Positions 1-9,027 are shown, counted from the stretch's first letter. The stretch is DNA of 64,000 nt from Parachryseolinea silvisoli (GCF_021190955.1 NZ_JAIOAO010000009.1:62001-126000), one strand, 5' to 3'. Notes: generated by a model not told the origin, from the sequence alone. Numbers and translations are program-made.

Positions 1-469
1 CCTCTTCTGCGAGCCGGTATTCTTGTAAAATGATGTAATCGGCTTCTTTCCATAACGCAATGGCGCGCTTCATAAACGAGATATTTCCGAAGTTCTTAAA
101 AAGCCAGATCATGTCGCTGTGGTCGTCGGGGTGATTGCGACCCGCGGTAAGGCCCGCACGGACAATCGACTCGTCGGCGCCGGTAGTGAGACCCACGCGC
201 ACAATGCTGTCGCCGATGTTCACACTTAACTCCTTGCGGAAACGGTTGAAGTAAAGTGTATCGTGTGTGTCGAGGTAGAGTAACAAATTGCGGGATGCAT
301 CTTTTTGTCCTTTGGAGTATTGCGACTCACCATTAATGTACGCGCGAACACCCGACGTGATCAGGATGGTGTAGTAGTTGATCACGATCAGGACAGCTGA
401 CGCGAGGAAAATGATCCCGATCAACACAATCACGTTGCGCGGGGTAATGGAGGATATTTTTGGATGCAT
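1..469 (-). CDS. N-terminal part of a membrane sensor protein, probably a histidine kinase (runs off the window)
   Basis: The reading frame is open from an ATG at 469 down to base 1, giving about 156 residues of the N-terminus. It starts MHPKISSITPRNVIVL and has one clear membrane segment at about residues 13-33. A soluble stretch follows that looks like an extracytoplasmic sensing region rather than a catalytic domain; the catalytic end lies outside the window. This layout, one N-terminal membrane helix followed by a helical sensor region, is common in Cytophagales sensor histidine kinases, but no kinase motif is visible here. A TACCTTAA element on the minus strand at 522-529 could be its -7 promoter box. 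The kinase identity is inference. Confidence 0.5.
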   Translation of the reverse strand, partial: MHPKISSITPRNVIVLIGIIFLASAVLIVINYYTILITSGVRAYINGESQYSKGQKDASRNLLLYLDTHDTLYFNRFRKELSVNIGDSIVRVGLTTGADESIVRAGLTAGRNHPDDHSDMIWLFKNFGNISFMKRAIALWKEADYIILQEYRLAEE

Positions 470-681
470 ATCGCCCGTAAGGCTTCAACGAATGTGATTT
501 CAACGAAAATTACTTGGTATATTAAGGTAGGGGAAAAATGTTAAATCGGCAAGTAAAACTCGTCGATACAGATGGCTATCAAGTCGACCGGATAACAGGA
601 CAACTCCCGGGCTGTCTTGCAAGAGTCTGGGATACACTCGCTTCGATGTTTTCGCGCGCCGCAACGAACATGAAGGATACG

Positions 682-1584
682 TCACGGCGGATCAAAAATG
701 CGCCCGAAATGTTCGACGAGACTTGCGGTGATGTGTCCATCGGAGTCGAGGGCGGGATTGAAAATCGAGACACTTATGCCGACAATTTTACCGGTGGTGA
801 GCAGGCTTCGTACCAATAGTTCGACTTCATCGTAGTATAGACCTCCGGGTAGCCGGTAATCTACAGCGGGGTTTAGATCGTCTGCCAGCACGTCGGTGTC
901 GTAGTGAAGCCAGCAACCCGCGATGGTCAGTGATTGCAAATGATTCGCCACCCATGCGCTCTGCCGGGCGACGCCGTGTTGCCGGAGCGTTGCCAGGTCC
1001 ATGCAGGTAATGGCCGTTTGACGAATGTCTCGTGAGCCGTAGTGTTGTGTTTCTGTCCAGTCGCGTTGCCCTATGTGTATAGTGTGTTGGTCTTGTACAT
1101 AGGGTTTGAGATTGTCGATGTTGGTTAGCAGGTCGGGGCCTCTGCCGCTGATAATGGCCATGTCCATGTCGGCAACTTCGCCGGTGGTAGACTTCTCTGG
1201 TTCATAGAAATCAGCGTGCGCATCGAGCGAAACGATGCCATAGGTGCCGAGCCGTTTTAATGCCGACATAATACCCAACAGTATGCTACAGTCACCCCCT
1301 AAGACAATGGGGAAATTTTCGGGAACGCATCGCCGGACGGCGGAACCCAGTGTTTTCGAAAATTCCCGTAAGGGGAGCGGATTGAGGCAATGCGTTTGCG
1401 GATCGCGCTGCTGGCTATACTGATCGTTTTGTGTGGGTACGAATTGCAGCGGTTGTTTTATTCCAAGACGTTCTGCTAAGCCGGCCTGCAGCAATTGTTC
1501 GGCTAGTCGCTCGACACCCGACGGGCGAAGGCCCAGAATCGACGGCGCCGCGAGGATTGTCATATTGTTGTGCTGTGGCCTCAT
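682..1584 (-). CDS. Arginase/ureohydrolase-family protein with altered active-site residues
   Basis: 300 residues, the usual length of ureohydrolases (arginase, agmatinase, formiminoglutamase). Metal-binding motifs are visible: GGDCS at 96-100, DAHADF at 121-126 and HYDTDVLADD at 227-236. In classical arginase the first motif is GGDHS, whose His binds manganese; here it is Cys98. The C-terminal GISVSIFNP (269-277) lies where arginases normally carry a Glu that holds the guanidinium group, and here that position is Ile. The fold and at least part of the metal site are therefore kept, but the substrate may not be arginine. It is transcribed away from the DinB gene at 1664, with start codons only 79 bp apart. 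The family is secure; the reaction is not. Confidence 0.85.
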   Translation of the reverse strand: MRPQHNNMTILAAPSILGLRPSGVERLAEQLLQAGLAERLGIKQPLQFVPTQNDQYSQQRDPQTHCLNPLPLREFSKTLGSAVRRCVPENFPIVLGGDCSILLGIMSALKRLGTYGIVSLDAHADFYEPEKSTTGEVADMDMAIISGRGPDLLTNIDNLKPYVQDQHTIHIGQRDWTETQHYGSRDIRQTAITCMDLATLRQHGVARQSAWVANHLQSLTIAGCWLHYDTDVLADDLNPAVDYRLPGGLYYDEVELLVRSLLTTGKIVGISVSIFNPALDSDGHITASLVEHFGRIFDPP

Positions 1585-1638
1585 ATTGCAACAGCAACGT
1601 AAAAGGCTGTGCCTGGTGGTAATCGTTCATAAACAGCC

Positions 1639-1646
1639 TACCTTTG
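1639..1646 (+). promoter_or_regulatory. Bacteroidota -7 promoter element (TACCTTTG) for the DinB gene
   Basis: TACCTTTG matches the Bacteroidota consensus TAnnTTTG exactly and ends 17 bases before the ATG at 1664. I see no good TTG at the -33 position. It supports the ATG at 1664 over upstream in-frame starts, which would lie before the promoter. Confidence 0.55.
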
Positions 1647-1663
1647 TTGCGTACGACACGCTC

Positions 1664-2191
1664 ATGAATCACAATATATTGGAAGTCTGGCTGCGGGGTC
1701 CGATTGACGGCATTCCGCCACATCTTCAACCTGTGGCACATGCTTTGTTGCAAGCGCGCGAAGAAGTGGAGTCATGGATGACTGATTTTCCGGATGACGC
1801 CCTGTGGCTTCAGCCTGCATCGGTGGCTTCGGTCGGGTTTCATTTGCAACATTTAAGTGGCGTACTCAGCCGGCTTTTTACCTATGCGCGGGGCGAGGTA
1901 CTTTCCGACAAACAATTGCAAGCGTTGGAAGGCGAAGGCCGGCCGTTTGAAGGATGCACCGTGGCCGTGCTACTCACAAGATTTCGGGAGCAGGTGGATG
2001 CTTGTCTGAAGCAGTTGCGCCAGACCGACGAGCGCACGTTGCTGGAAAGCCGTGGGGTGGGGCGTAAACAAATACCGTCGACGGTGCTCGGCCTGCTCGT
2101 ACATGCCGCGGAGCATACACAGCGTCATGCCGGGCAGTTACATGTTACGATGCGGGTGGTGAAAGATGCGCGGGCGTCGGGCAGGTTGTAA
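1664..2191 (+). CDS. DinB-family protein
   Basis: 175 residues from ATG 1664. The frame is open upstream to 1433, but that stretch overlaps the arginase gene and precedes the TACCTTTG promoter box, so 1664 is preferred. The protein has the four-helix DinB/YfiT look, with the metal-type histidines of the family: one in FHLQHLSGVL and a C-terminal HAAEHTQRHAGQL, the HxxEHxxxHxxQ pattern of DinB-like proteins. Members are metal-binding; some are thiol transferases or DNA-damage-induced, and many have no assigned reaction. It converges on the lipoprotein gene at 2195 with only three bases between stops. Specific function unknown. Confidence 0.8.
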   Translation: MNHNILEVWLRGPIDGIPPHLQPVAHALLQAREEVESWMTDFPDDALWLQPASVASVGFHLQHLSGVLSRLFTYARGEVLSDKQLQALEGEGRPFEGCTVAVLLTRFREQVDACLKQLRQTDERTLLESRGVGRKQIPSTVLGLLVHAAEHTQRHAGQLHVTMRVVKDARASGRL

Positions 2192-2194
2192 TTT

Positions 2195-2554
2195 CTAGGG
2201 GTGCACCTGTGTGGCGACGGAGTCTCGCTTGTTTTCGGGGGCATTGATCTTCTTCATATTCTTCCGGATATTCTGCCGGATGGATCGCGGCATATATTTT
2301 TTCCGGCCGGGTTGCGGACAATCCCATTCTTCGACCGACACACTGCTGATCACGCGTACGGAGCTTTTGTTTCCACCCCGCGCCGCGCGCGTTTTGGTAT
2401 CATCGGCCTTGGCAGAAAGTGTTTGATCGGAATCCAGAAAGCGTTTGTGAATTACAGAGCGTTTGACCTTGACGGCCTTGGGCTCGGGACAAGGAATCCT
2501 TCCCGATTGACAGGCAGTAAGCAGGACCAGCCATAAGCATAGTAGCGCGCGCAT
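2195..2554 (-). CDS. Small basic lipoprotein of unknown function
   Basis: 119 residues from ATG 2554, chosen because it begins a textbook lipoprotein signal (MRALLCLWLVLLTAC, lipobox LTAC at about residues 12-15). An in-frame start exists 12 codons upstream at 2590 but would put a poor charged stretch before the signal. The mature protein is rich in Lys and Arg, with RSIRQNIRKNMKKINAPENK near the end, and has no recognisable domain. It probably sits in a membrane facing the periplasm. I do not recognise the family. Confidence 0.6.
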   Translation of the reverse strand: MRALLCLWLVLLTACQSGRIPCPEPKAVKVKRSVIHKRFLDSDQTLSAKADDTKTRAARGGNKSSVRVISSVSVEEWDCPQPGRKKYMPRSIRQNIRKNMKKINAPENKRDSVATQVHP

Positions 2555-2705
2555 ATACCCTGGAAATTTTAACAGTGATCTAAACGACAAAGATCAGGGA
2601 ATATACGCAACGAACGGCTCACTTCCAATATTCTATACCGGAGTTAGCGATTGATGCGAATTTACAGGGTAAATTGCCGCTTTATCGGTGTATAAAATCC
2701 TTTGA

Positions 2706-3941
2706 ATGCGGAAGTTTTGGAAAAGTATAAGTATTGTCCTGGCCGGATTAGTGGTTGTACTCATTATACATTGGAACGTTGCGCTGTACTACCAGCCGGT
2801 TTTCAGTATCCGGAATGGACATGTGCAATACGATGATTTGCTGCTGGAGCTTCGGGGTTTAAAGCATGCTATGGATAATGGTGCGGCGGAAGACATGCAG
2901 GGCTTATACCCGGAAGGATATGTTTTTATGAATGCCTTGTACGGACTCGCGTGGGCAGATGTAGCCAGGCAAACGGATGCGGGCGACGCCCTATACCGCG
3001 AAGCATTTCAGGAAGTTGAAAGATCGTGTGACCGTCTTGGCTCGGAGACAGCACGCGAGATCTTTGACGAGTTTCTTCCGCTATCGTACGGAGCCTTCTA
3101 CCAGGGATGGTATAACTATGTTGTTGGCCGAAAACTATTGTTGCAGGCTCCATCGAAGCGGTCGGCCAGCGAGGTAGCGGCCTTTCGGGCGCGATGTCAG
3201 GATATTGCACAGGCCATTGAATCCGATAAGACACCGTACCCACCGTCGTATAGATTTGGTGCCTGGCCGGCCGATGCCGTCGTGGGAGTAGCCTCGTTGT
3301 CGCTGCATGACAAGCTCTTCAAACCACATTATCGAAAAGCCATGGATGCATGGATCACGCGGGTGCGCGGCCAACTGGATACTCATGGACTGATCCCGCA
3401 TGAAGTTGACCCCGTAACGGGCGTGACGAAAGAAGAAGCACGAGGTTCGTCGCAAAGTTTGATGCTTTCCTTTCTGCCGGAGATCCATTCCACCTTTGCC
3501 CGTGAGCAGTTCGAGCGTTACCGCGCGCTCTTCATCGCGCATCGATTTGGTTTGCCCTGCATACGCGAGTATCCGGCCGGGACAGTGGGTTTCGGCGACA
3601 TTGACTCGGGGCCGGTAATCTTGCAAGCGGGAGCAGCAGCTTCGTTGGCGGGCCTGCGCACGTTGGCACTTTATCAGGAGCAGCAAGAATATGTTGGTTT
3701 GCGAAACAGCATCGAAGCTTTCGGTGTACCGGTGACCCATGATGGAAAGAAACAGTATCTTTTTGGACAGTTGCCAGTGGCCGATGCGTTCATTGCGTGG
3801 GGACATGCCGCCGCTGAGCCTTCTGTGAAAGCGTCTGGCGTATGGAAATTAAAATTTCATATCTACAGCGGATTGCTCGTGTTACTGGTGGCCGGAACGT
3901 GGATGTACTTTCGGAAGCGACGCGTAAAAACACCTGAATAG
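2706..3941 (+). CDS. Membrane-anchored protein of unknown function with an extracytoplasmic helical domain
   Basis: 411 residues with an N-terminal membrane helix at about 8-27 and a second at about 380-400 followed by FRKRRVK, so the roughly 350-residue middle part should lie outside the cytoplasm. That part is rich in Trp, Tyr and helical segments, with phrases such as YPEGYVFMNALYGLAWAD and FGDIDSGPVILQAGAAA. These resemble alpha/alpha-toroid proteins such as the linalool dehydratase type, but I cannot assign a family with confidence. A downstream hydrolase starts 36 bases after its stop, so the two may share a transcript. Bases 2555-2705 hold only the start regions. Confidence 0.65.
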   Translation: MRKFWKSISIVLAGLVVVLIIHWNVALYYQPVFSIRNGHVQYDDLLLELRGLKHAMDNGAAEDMQGLYPEGYVFMNALYGLAWADVARQTDAGDALYREAFQEVERSCDRLGSETAREIFDEFLPLSYGAFYQGWYNYVVGRKLLLQAPSKRSASEVAAFRARCQDIAQAIESDKTPYPPSYRFGAWPADAVVGVASLSLHDKLFKPHYRKAMDAWITRVRGQLDTHGLIPHEVDPVTGVTKEEARGSSQSLMLSFLPEIHSTFAREQFERYRALFIAHRFGLPCIREYPAGTVGFGDIDSGPVILQAGAAASLAGLRTLALYQEQQEYVGLRNSIEAFGVPVTHDGKKQYLFGQLPVADAFIAWGHAAAEPSVKASGVWKLKFHIYSGLLVLLVAGTWMYFRKRRVKTPE

Positions 3942-3977
3942 GCATGCTTTTTTAACTTTTGGCTGTTCACAATCCCC

Positions 3978-4820
3978 ATGCTTATGGTAGTTTACAGAGA
4001 TGGTCTTCCGATTGATTACATCGACACCAGTGCCGGTGAGGTTACTTTATTCTTCGTGCACGGTTCCTGCATTGACAAGTTGTACTGGGAGGAACAGATC
4101 ACGCATTTTAAACAACATTATCGCGTGATCGCGATCGACCTGCCGGGACATGGGCAGTCGGGAAAAGATCGTCAGGAATGGACGATAGAAGCCTTTGCTG
4201 CCGATGTGAACGCAGTCATCCAGGAGTTAAACCTTAGCAAGGTCATCTTGATTGGCCATTCGATGGGCTCGGATATTATCCTGGAAGCTTCCGCGCTCAA
4301 TCCCGCGGCGGTATTGGGGCTTGTTGTCATTGATTCGCTGAAGCATGCCGGTACCGAAATGCCGGAAGAGGTATTGCAGCAAGTCAGCAGCATTCTGCAA
4401 AATCTCGAAGCCGACTTTGGTAATACGGTAGAGTCGTATGCCAAACAAGGTTTGTTAACCCACCATACGGATATCGGCATTGTCGACATGGTTACTAACG
4501 ACTATCGGACGGCATACCCGCCGATGGTGATTGGCTCATTACCGTCCATCTTCGGCTTTGCTGCACGCGAGCGGGAGCTGTTGGAACAGCTGCGGTGGAA
4601 GTTGTACCTGATCAACGTAGACTACATTCCTACCGACGAAAGCCTGTTAAGCAAACATGCCAACGCTGGCTATGAGCTGTTCGTACTCCAGGGCACCTGT
4701 CATTTTCCGATGTTAGAGCTTCCGGTAGCGCTCAACCAGGCGTTAGAGAAAGTGTTTCATAAGATCGAAAACCCCGAAAAGTTCGAGGGATTGTCGGTCG
4801 AACGGTTCCTGAACAGTTAG
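3978..4820 (+). CDS. Alpha/beta hydrolase
   Basis: 280 residues. The canonical alpha/beta hydrolase landmarks are present in order: the oxyanion-hole motif VHGS near residue 28, IAIDLPGHGQSG near 54-65, the nucleophile elbow GHSMGS at about 93-98 and the catalytic His in GTCHFPMLELP near 243. No signal peptide is visible, so it should be cytoplasmic. Family members include esterases, lipases and haloperoxidase-like enzymes; the substrate cannot be read from the sequence. A start two codons later (ATG 3984) is equally possible. TAACTTTT around 3952 may be its -7 element. Confidence 0.85.
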   Translation: MLMVVYRDGLPIDYIDTSAGEVTLFFVHGSCIDKLYWEEQITHFKQHYRVIAIDLPGHGQSGKDRQEWTIEAFAADVNAVIQELNLSKVILIGHSMGSDIILEASALNPAAVLGLVVIDSLKHAGTEMPEEVLQQVSSILQNLEADFGNTVESYAKQGLLTHHTDIGIVDMVTNDYRTAYPPMVIGSLPSIFGFAARERELLEQLRWKLYLINVDYIPTDESLLSKHANAGYELFVLQGTCHFPMLELPVALNQALEKVFHKIENPEKFEGLSVERFLNS

Positions 4821-4875
4821 GGAACAACGGACCGGATGTCCTCCAGTCAGCCGTTTACGCAGGTTGTGAACGGTA

Positions 4876-4962
4876 TCAATACAGCATAATGGCGACCAAT
4901 GCTGTCCAGGTAATCACTTCGATGATCAGCTCGTGGCGGTTGATGTTGTTCTCGGTTTCCAT
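4876..4962 (-). CDS. Candidate 28-residue membrane peptide
   Basis: A short open frame in an otherwise empty interval, starting METENNINRHELIIEV and ending in the hydrophobic segment WTALVAIMLY before TGA. A polar N-terminus plus a C-terminal hydrophobic half is typical of small tail-anchored membrane peptides. A TACATTTA element lies about 30 bases upstream on the same strand. No homologue is known to me and the frame is short enough to arise by chance. The rest of 4821-5205 shows no other gene that I can support. Confidence 0.3.
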   Translation of the reverse strand: METENNINRHELIIEVITWTALVAIMLY

Positions 4963-5205
4963 AGCTTCAAACTTTGTCTTATACCACCGTCCTTAGTAAA
5001 TGTATGCCTGCATCGGACAGGTATTTAACGCGTATTTGAGGCCGTGTATGGGCTTATTGGGGATATTTCTGTGTAAATGTATGGACAGGAGGAAAGCGCT
5101 ACGCAAGCGTCGCGTACATGCGTTACTGGAGATTGGTGATCAGGAAAACAAAGGTGGAGGAGGAGGAAGAGAGAACGGAGGATGATGGGTAACGTATTAA
5201 ATAGC

Positions 5206-5235
5206 GAAGGCAGCATAGTTGTCTATGCTGCCTTC
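5206..5235 (-). terminator. Perfect 13-bp hairpin downstream of the H1-like gene
   Basis: GAAGGCAGCATAG (5206-5218) and its exact complement (5223-5235) are separated by TTGT. It begins 8 bases after the stop of the H1-like gene. The T-tract that follows on the minus strand is weak, so it could be a terminator or a 3'-end stabilising structure. Confidence 0.6.
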
Positions 5236-5242
5236 AACTGAA

Positions 5243-5377
5243 TTACTTGCTGCTTTTTTTAGCGGCTTTCTTCGCAGTTTTCTTAGCGGCCTTCTTAGGA
5301 GCGGCTTTCTTAGCGGCTTTCTTAGGAGCAGCTTTCTTCGCTACTTTCTTTGCTGTTTTTTTAGCTGATTTTGCCAT
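5243..5377 (-). CDS. Histone H1-like, lysine/alanine-rich DNA-binding protein (44 residues)
   Basis: The frame from ATG 5377 to TAA 5243 encodes 44 residues made almost entirely of Lys, Ala and a few Pro: it starts MAKSAKKTAKKVAKKAAPKK and repeats KKAAPKKAAKK units. This composition matches the C-terminal tails of eukaryotic histone H1 and the small H1-like proteins found in many bacteria, which bind nucleic acid without sequence specificity. It uses both AAA and AAG for Lys, so it is not a simple DNA repeat artefact. A perfect hairpin follows the stop. It is the sort of gene that length cut-offs miss. DNA or RNA binding is inferred from composition. Confidence 0.8.
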   Translation of the reverse strand: MAKSAKKTAKKVAKKAAPKKAAKKAAPKKAAKKTAKKAAKKSSK

Positions 5378-5505
5378 AGCTATAAAATTTAATTTGTTTG
5401 AGCCGCTAAAATATAATTACAAATTATTATTTCCAATTTATCACGACAAAAACAACTCAATTCGCTTGCATAAATCAGGCTTAGGCATGTATTGTTTACG
5501 ATCGA

Positions 5506-7923
5506 TTATTCATATTTCAATGAGTCCACCGGGTTTGTACGCGCTGTCTTCCAGGAATGAAACGCAACCGTAAGGAACGAGAAGGCTATGGCAAAGATGG
5601 TCACGACAACAAACAGTGCATAGTCCGGCGGCATCTGATACGCGAAGTTGCCCAGCCACTGCGTAACGACATACCAGGCGACAGGTATGATCAACACCGA
5701 CGCCAGCAAGACAAGATACATCACGTCTTTGTACAGCATGTAGATGATATGCGGTACCGACGCGCCATGCACTTTGCGTATGCCGATCTCTTTTGTGCGT
5801 TGCGCGGCCGTGAATGCCGACAGACCCAGCAGCCCGAGCAGGGAGATGAAAATACAGATGTAAGATAAAGTGGATACTAGCTTGTACTGAATCTCGTCCG
5901 CGCGGTACTGTTCGTTGAAACGTTGATCGAGAAAGAAGTATTCATAGGGGTGATTGGGATCAATCTGCGACCACTTTTGCCGGATATAGTCCATGGTCCC
6001 GGGCAAATCTTCACCCCGCACACGCAGGTGTAAGAAGCCACCATTGTCCCGTCCGCGTGCTATCAAAAGCGGCTCTACGGCATTGTGCAGCGAGTTATAG
6101 TTAAAGTCTTTGACGACGCCGATCACTTGTTTGTCCTCATTGTCGTGGAAGAACTTGACCTTTTTACCGACCGCGTTGTTACCCCAGCCCATCAGTTTGG
6201 CGGCGGCTTCGTTCACTAAGAAGGAGTGATCCACATCGGCCAGGCCCGCTTGGAAATCGCGGCCGTCGACCAACGTCAATCCCATGGTCTTGAGATAATC
6301 GTCGCCCACAAACATCAGCGTGAAGGCCTGTTGCTTCATGCCGCTTTCGCTTTCGGCCCACATCACGGGCTGTCCATCGACATTCATACCCAATACATGG
6401 TACGCCGTAGTAGCCTGCGTGATCGTCGGTCGTTGCAGGAATTCATGTTTGATGCCTTCGATCTGGTGTTGGACCAGTGTGTCGTTGATCGGCAGCACCA
6501 CGACGTTGTCTTTTGTAAAGCCCAGCTCTTTGTTGCGCACATACCGAATCTGTCGTTGCATGAAGAGTGTGCACACCACCACGAAGATGGAGATGCCGAA
6601 TTGTGTTGTGATTAACACTTTTCGCAGCACTAAGCTTGATTTGCGGTGTTTGTAGGCGCCCTTTAGCGCTTGCAATGTGGGAATGGCGGGCAGGTAGAAG
6701 GCCGGATATAGGCCCGAGACGACGCCGATCAATACTGTTAGCCCTACCGTTCCGAACAGCAAGAGCGGGTTGTGCACAAAGTCGAGCGCAAGGTTTTTGC
6801 CAATCAAGCTGTTGAAGGAGGTGGCGTAAATGACCATGGCAGCTATGGCCAGTGCCAGGATCGAAGCAACGACGGATAGAAAAACAGATTCACCCAGGAA
6901 GGCTGCTACCAATTGCAGCTTGCCCGAGCCCAGCGTCTTCTTCATGGCGATCTCCGCGGCCCGGTTCACCGATTTGGCGGTAGACAGGTTCATATAATTA
7001 ATGCAGGCGAGCAGAATAATGAAAATGCCGATGCCGCTGAAGGCATAGAGATAGGCCATGTTGCCTTGCGGCTCGTCAGACGTCAGGCCGGAATGAAAAT
7101 GAATTTGGTCGAGGCGTTCCAGGATCGGTTCGTATTTACCGCCCACCTGGTCGCCAAAGGATTTGAAGTATTTATCGAAGATGGCGGGAAACTTACTATA
7201 AAATGCTTGCGGTTCGTAGTCTTCGGGCATGAGCAGGTACAGGTACACATCCGGATTCCAGAATGCTTCCGATTTGATCTGGCCATTCTCACGCACCCAT
7301 TCTCGGTCGGCAAGTTGTGAGAGAAGTATATCGAACGACAGGTGTGTGTTCGACGGCAGGTCCCGGATGACGCCGGTTACCTTATACGACGTGTTGTCGA
7401 TTAGTAATGTTTTGTCCAGTGCGGGCTCGTCGCCGAAATATCGTTTCGCGGTGGACTCCGTTAGTACGAGTGTATTCAGGTCGACCAGGCAGGTCTTGGG
7501 GTCGCCGGCCAGAAATGTATGTGAGAACACCTGGAAGTAGTTAGAGTCAGTACGTACGATGTTCTCTTCATAAAAAGCACGCTCTTCACCGGCGCGCGGT
7601 TCATATTTTACCAGGGTGTGGTCCCAACTGTTAGCCCGCACGGCCGCTTGCACTTCGGGTAGTTCCGTTTGTAATACATTTCCCAGCTCACGCGCAGAAC
7701 GGGCCACGCGAATGTCAATGCCGGTGGCGCTTAAGTGACCACCCAGCCGGTAGATGCGTTTGTGGTGTATATGGTACTGATCGTAGGTAAGATCATTCTG
7801 TAAGATTAGCAGCAGTATAATACTGACCGCAATGCCCAGCGCCAGGCCGAGGATGTTGAGCGTAGCAAAGAATTTGTCTTTGAGAAAGACGCGCGTGGAA
7901 AATCGCAGGTAATTTTTAAACAT
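5506..7923 (-). CDS. MacB/FtsX-type ABC transporter permease
   Basis: 805 residues in the eight-helix two-repeat layout of Bacteroidota MacB-like permeases: a membrane helix at about 18-41, a large periplasmic MacB core region, three helices between about 290 and 405, a further helix and second periplasmic region, and three C-terminal helices. FtsX signatures include NYMNLSTAKSVNRAAEIAMKK and QRTKEIGIRKVHGAS. Such proteins work with a separate ATPase to transmit mechanical force across the inner membrane for export or lipoprotein/antimicrobial handling. No ATPase gene is adjacent, so it must pair with a distant one. Transcribed alone; substrate unknown. Confidence 0.9.
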   Translation of the reverse strand: MFKNYLRFSTRVFLKDKFFATLNILGLALGIAVSIILLLILQNDLTYDQYHIHHKRIYRLGGHLSATGIDIRVARSARELGNVLQTELPEVQAAVRANSWDHTLVKYEPRAGEERAFYEENIVRTDSNYFQVFSHTFLAGDPKTCLVDLNTLVLTESTAKRYFGDEPALDKTLLIDNTSYKVTGVIRDLPSNTHLSFDILLSQLADREWVRENGQIKSEAFWNPDVYLYLLMPEDYEPQAFYSKFPAIFDKYFKSFGDQVGGKYEPILERLDQIHFHSGLTSDEPQGNMAYLYAFSGIGIFIILLACINYMNLSTAKSVNRAAEIAMKKTLGSGKLQLVAAFLGESVFLSVVASILALAIAAMVIYATSFNSLIGKNLALDFVHNPLLLFGTVGLTVLIGVVSGLYPAFYLPAIPTLQALKGAYKHRKSSLVLRKVLITTQFGISIFVVVCTLFMQRQIRYVRNKELGFTKDNVVVLPINDTLVQHQIEGIKHEFLQRPTITQATTAYHVLGMNVDGQPVMWAESESGMKQQAFTLMFVGDDYLKTMGLTLVDGRDFQAGLADVDHSFLVNEAAAKLMGWGNNAVGKKVKFFHDNEDKQVIGVVKDFNYNSLHNAVEPLLIARGRDNGGFLHLRVRGEDLPGTMDYIRQKWSQIDPNHPYEYFFLDQRFNEQYRADEIQYKLVSTLSYICIFISLLGLLGLSAFTAAQRTKEIGIRKVHGASVPHIIYMLYKDVMYLVLLASVLIIPVAWYVVTQWLGNFAYQMPPDYALFVVVTIFAIAFSFLTVAFHSWKTARTNPVDSLKYE

Positions 7924-8080
7924 AGGATAAAGGGTTAATATAAAAGGCCCCTAACCCTGCTCAAGCAGCGTGCCGGATGTATAAAGATGCGATTTTTACG
8001 CTGTAAGCCCGTTTTTTTCAAGGCTGTCGCTGGCGTATTGATCATTTTCGAACACGTTACCGTGCGAAAGAGCGAAGATT

Positions 8081-8986
8081 TTAGGAGTGCTGCACCACGC
8101 GCTTTTCGTATTCGTCAGCATAACGGCCGGCCTGTATCGGCTGATGAATGGCTTCGGCGTATACGTGGGTAAAGGCGGCGCCGTAATACATCATCAAGGC
8201 GGAATAGAAGATGAATAATAATAAGAGTGCAATGGAGGCGGAGGCGCCGAAGAGCGTCTGTAAATTACTTTCCACCAACAGTTTTCCCAGGATGATCTTG
8301 CCGATACTGAATAGTACGGCGGTAAGCAGACCACCCGCCAGCGCCGCTTTCCATTTTACGCGCGCTTCGGGTAAGATTTTAAAGACGCCCGTAAACCACG
8401 CGGTGACAACCAACAACGAGAACAGGATATTCATAAATCGTATCCAGGCGGTATTGACATCGGGAAAATGTTCGCGGATTACGGCGACCGAAGCGTCTAA
8501 CAGCAGGGCCACCAGAAACAACAGTCCCAGGAAGAGCAGCATGCCGATGCCAATCATTCGCTCTTTGATACCATATTGAATCCGCACTGACGATTTCCGG
8601 CGGATATACCATAGCTGATGGATCGCCTTGCGGATAATGCCGAGCAAGGTTGTGGCAACAAACAGCAAAAAGACAAACCCCGCGATGGTAATCCAGGCGC
8701 TCTCCGTCACGGCCATAAAGTTGTGCACGATCTTTTCAATCTCTTCGGTGGCATAAGGGCCGACGGTGGTTTGTAGCTTTTCAAAAAGCTGTTTCCGGAT
8801 CTGCTCTGATTTAAAGTAGAGGCCAAAGACGTTCACCAGGATTACGATGATCGGCGAAAGCGAGAAGGTAGCGAAGAACGCCGTGGAAGAAGCCAGGATG
8901 AGCGGGTCATTGCGGCGCAGCAGGACATAAGCCTTGCGCAGCGAAGTTATGAATGAACGGAAAGACGATGTTCGGTTCTTCTCCAC
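8081..8986 (-). CDS. YihY/BrkB-family inner membrane protein
   Basis: 301 residues with about six membrane helices and the family pattern of an N-terminal FFATFSLSPIIVILV segment, a central WYIRRK loop and C-terminal ASASIALLLLFIFYSALMMYYGAAFTHVYAE. Family members were once annotated as ribonuclease BN, which is now considered wrong; they are polytopic membrane proteins, likely transport related, with no settled function. The gene stands alone, with 94 bases to the permease start region upstream of 7924 and 41 bases to the small membrane gene at 9028 on the same strand. Confidence 0.88.
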   Translation of the reverse strand: MEKNRTSSFRSFITSLRKAYVLLRRNDPLILASSTAFFATFSLSPIIVILVNVFGLYFKSEQIRKQLFEKLQTTVGPYATEEIEKIVHNFMAVTESAWITIAGFVFLLFVATTLLGIIRKAIHQLWYIRRKSSVRIQYGIKERMIGIGMLLFLGLLFLVALLLDASVAVIREHFPDVNTAWIRFMNILFSLLVVTAWFTGVFKILPEARVKWKAALAGGLLTAVLFSIGKIILGKLLVESNLQTLFGASASIALLLLFIFYSALMMYYGAAFTHVYAEAIHQPIQAGRYADEYEKRVVQHS

Positions 8987-9027
8987 CGCAGCAAGATACT
9001 ACATCCGTCGCACACGCGGGCCTTTTT

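Noticed and set aside
538-819. 93-codon plus-strand frame over the arginase 3' end
   Set aside because: It overlaps the arginase coding region antisense and has no protein-like composition or promoter.
5000-5185. 61-codon plus-strand frame with a Gly-rich end
   Set aside because: No promoter, no homologous pattern, and the Gly run comes from a purine-rich stretch.
5247-5573. Plus-strand frame of Phe/Leu/Ala repeats
   Set aside because: It is the antisense shadow of the Lys/Ala-rich H1-like gene, which explains its repetitive hydrophobic look.
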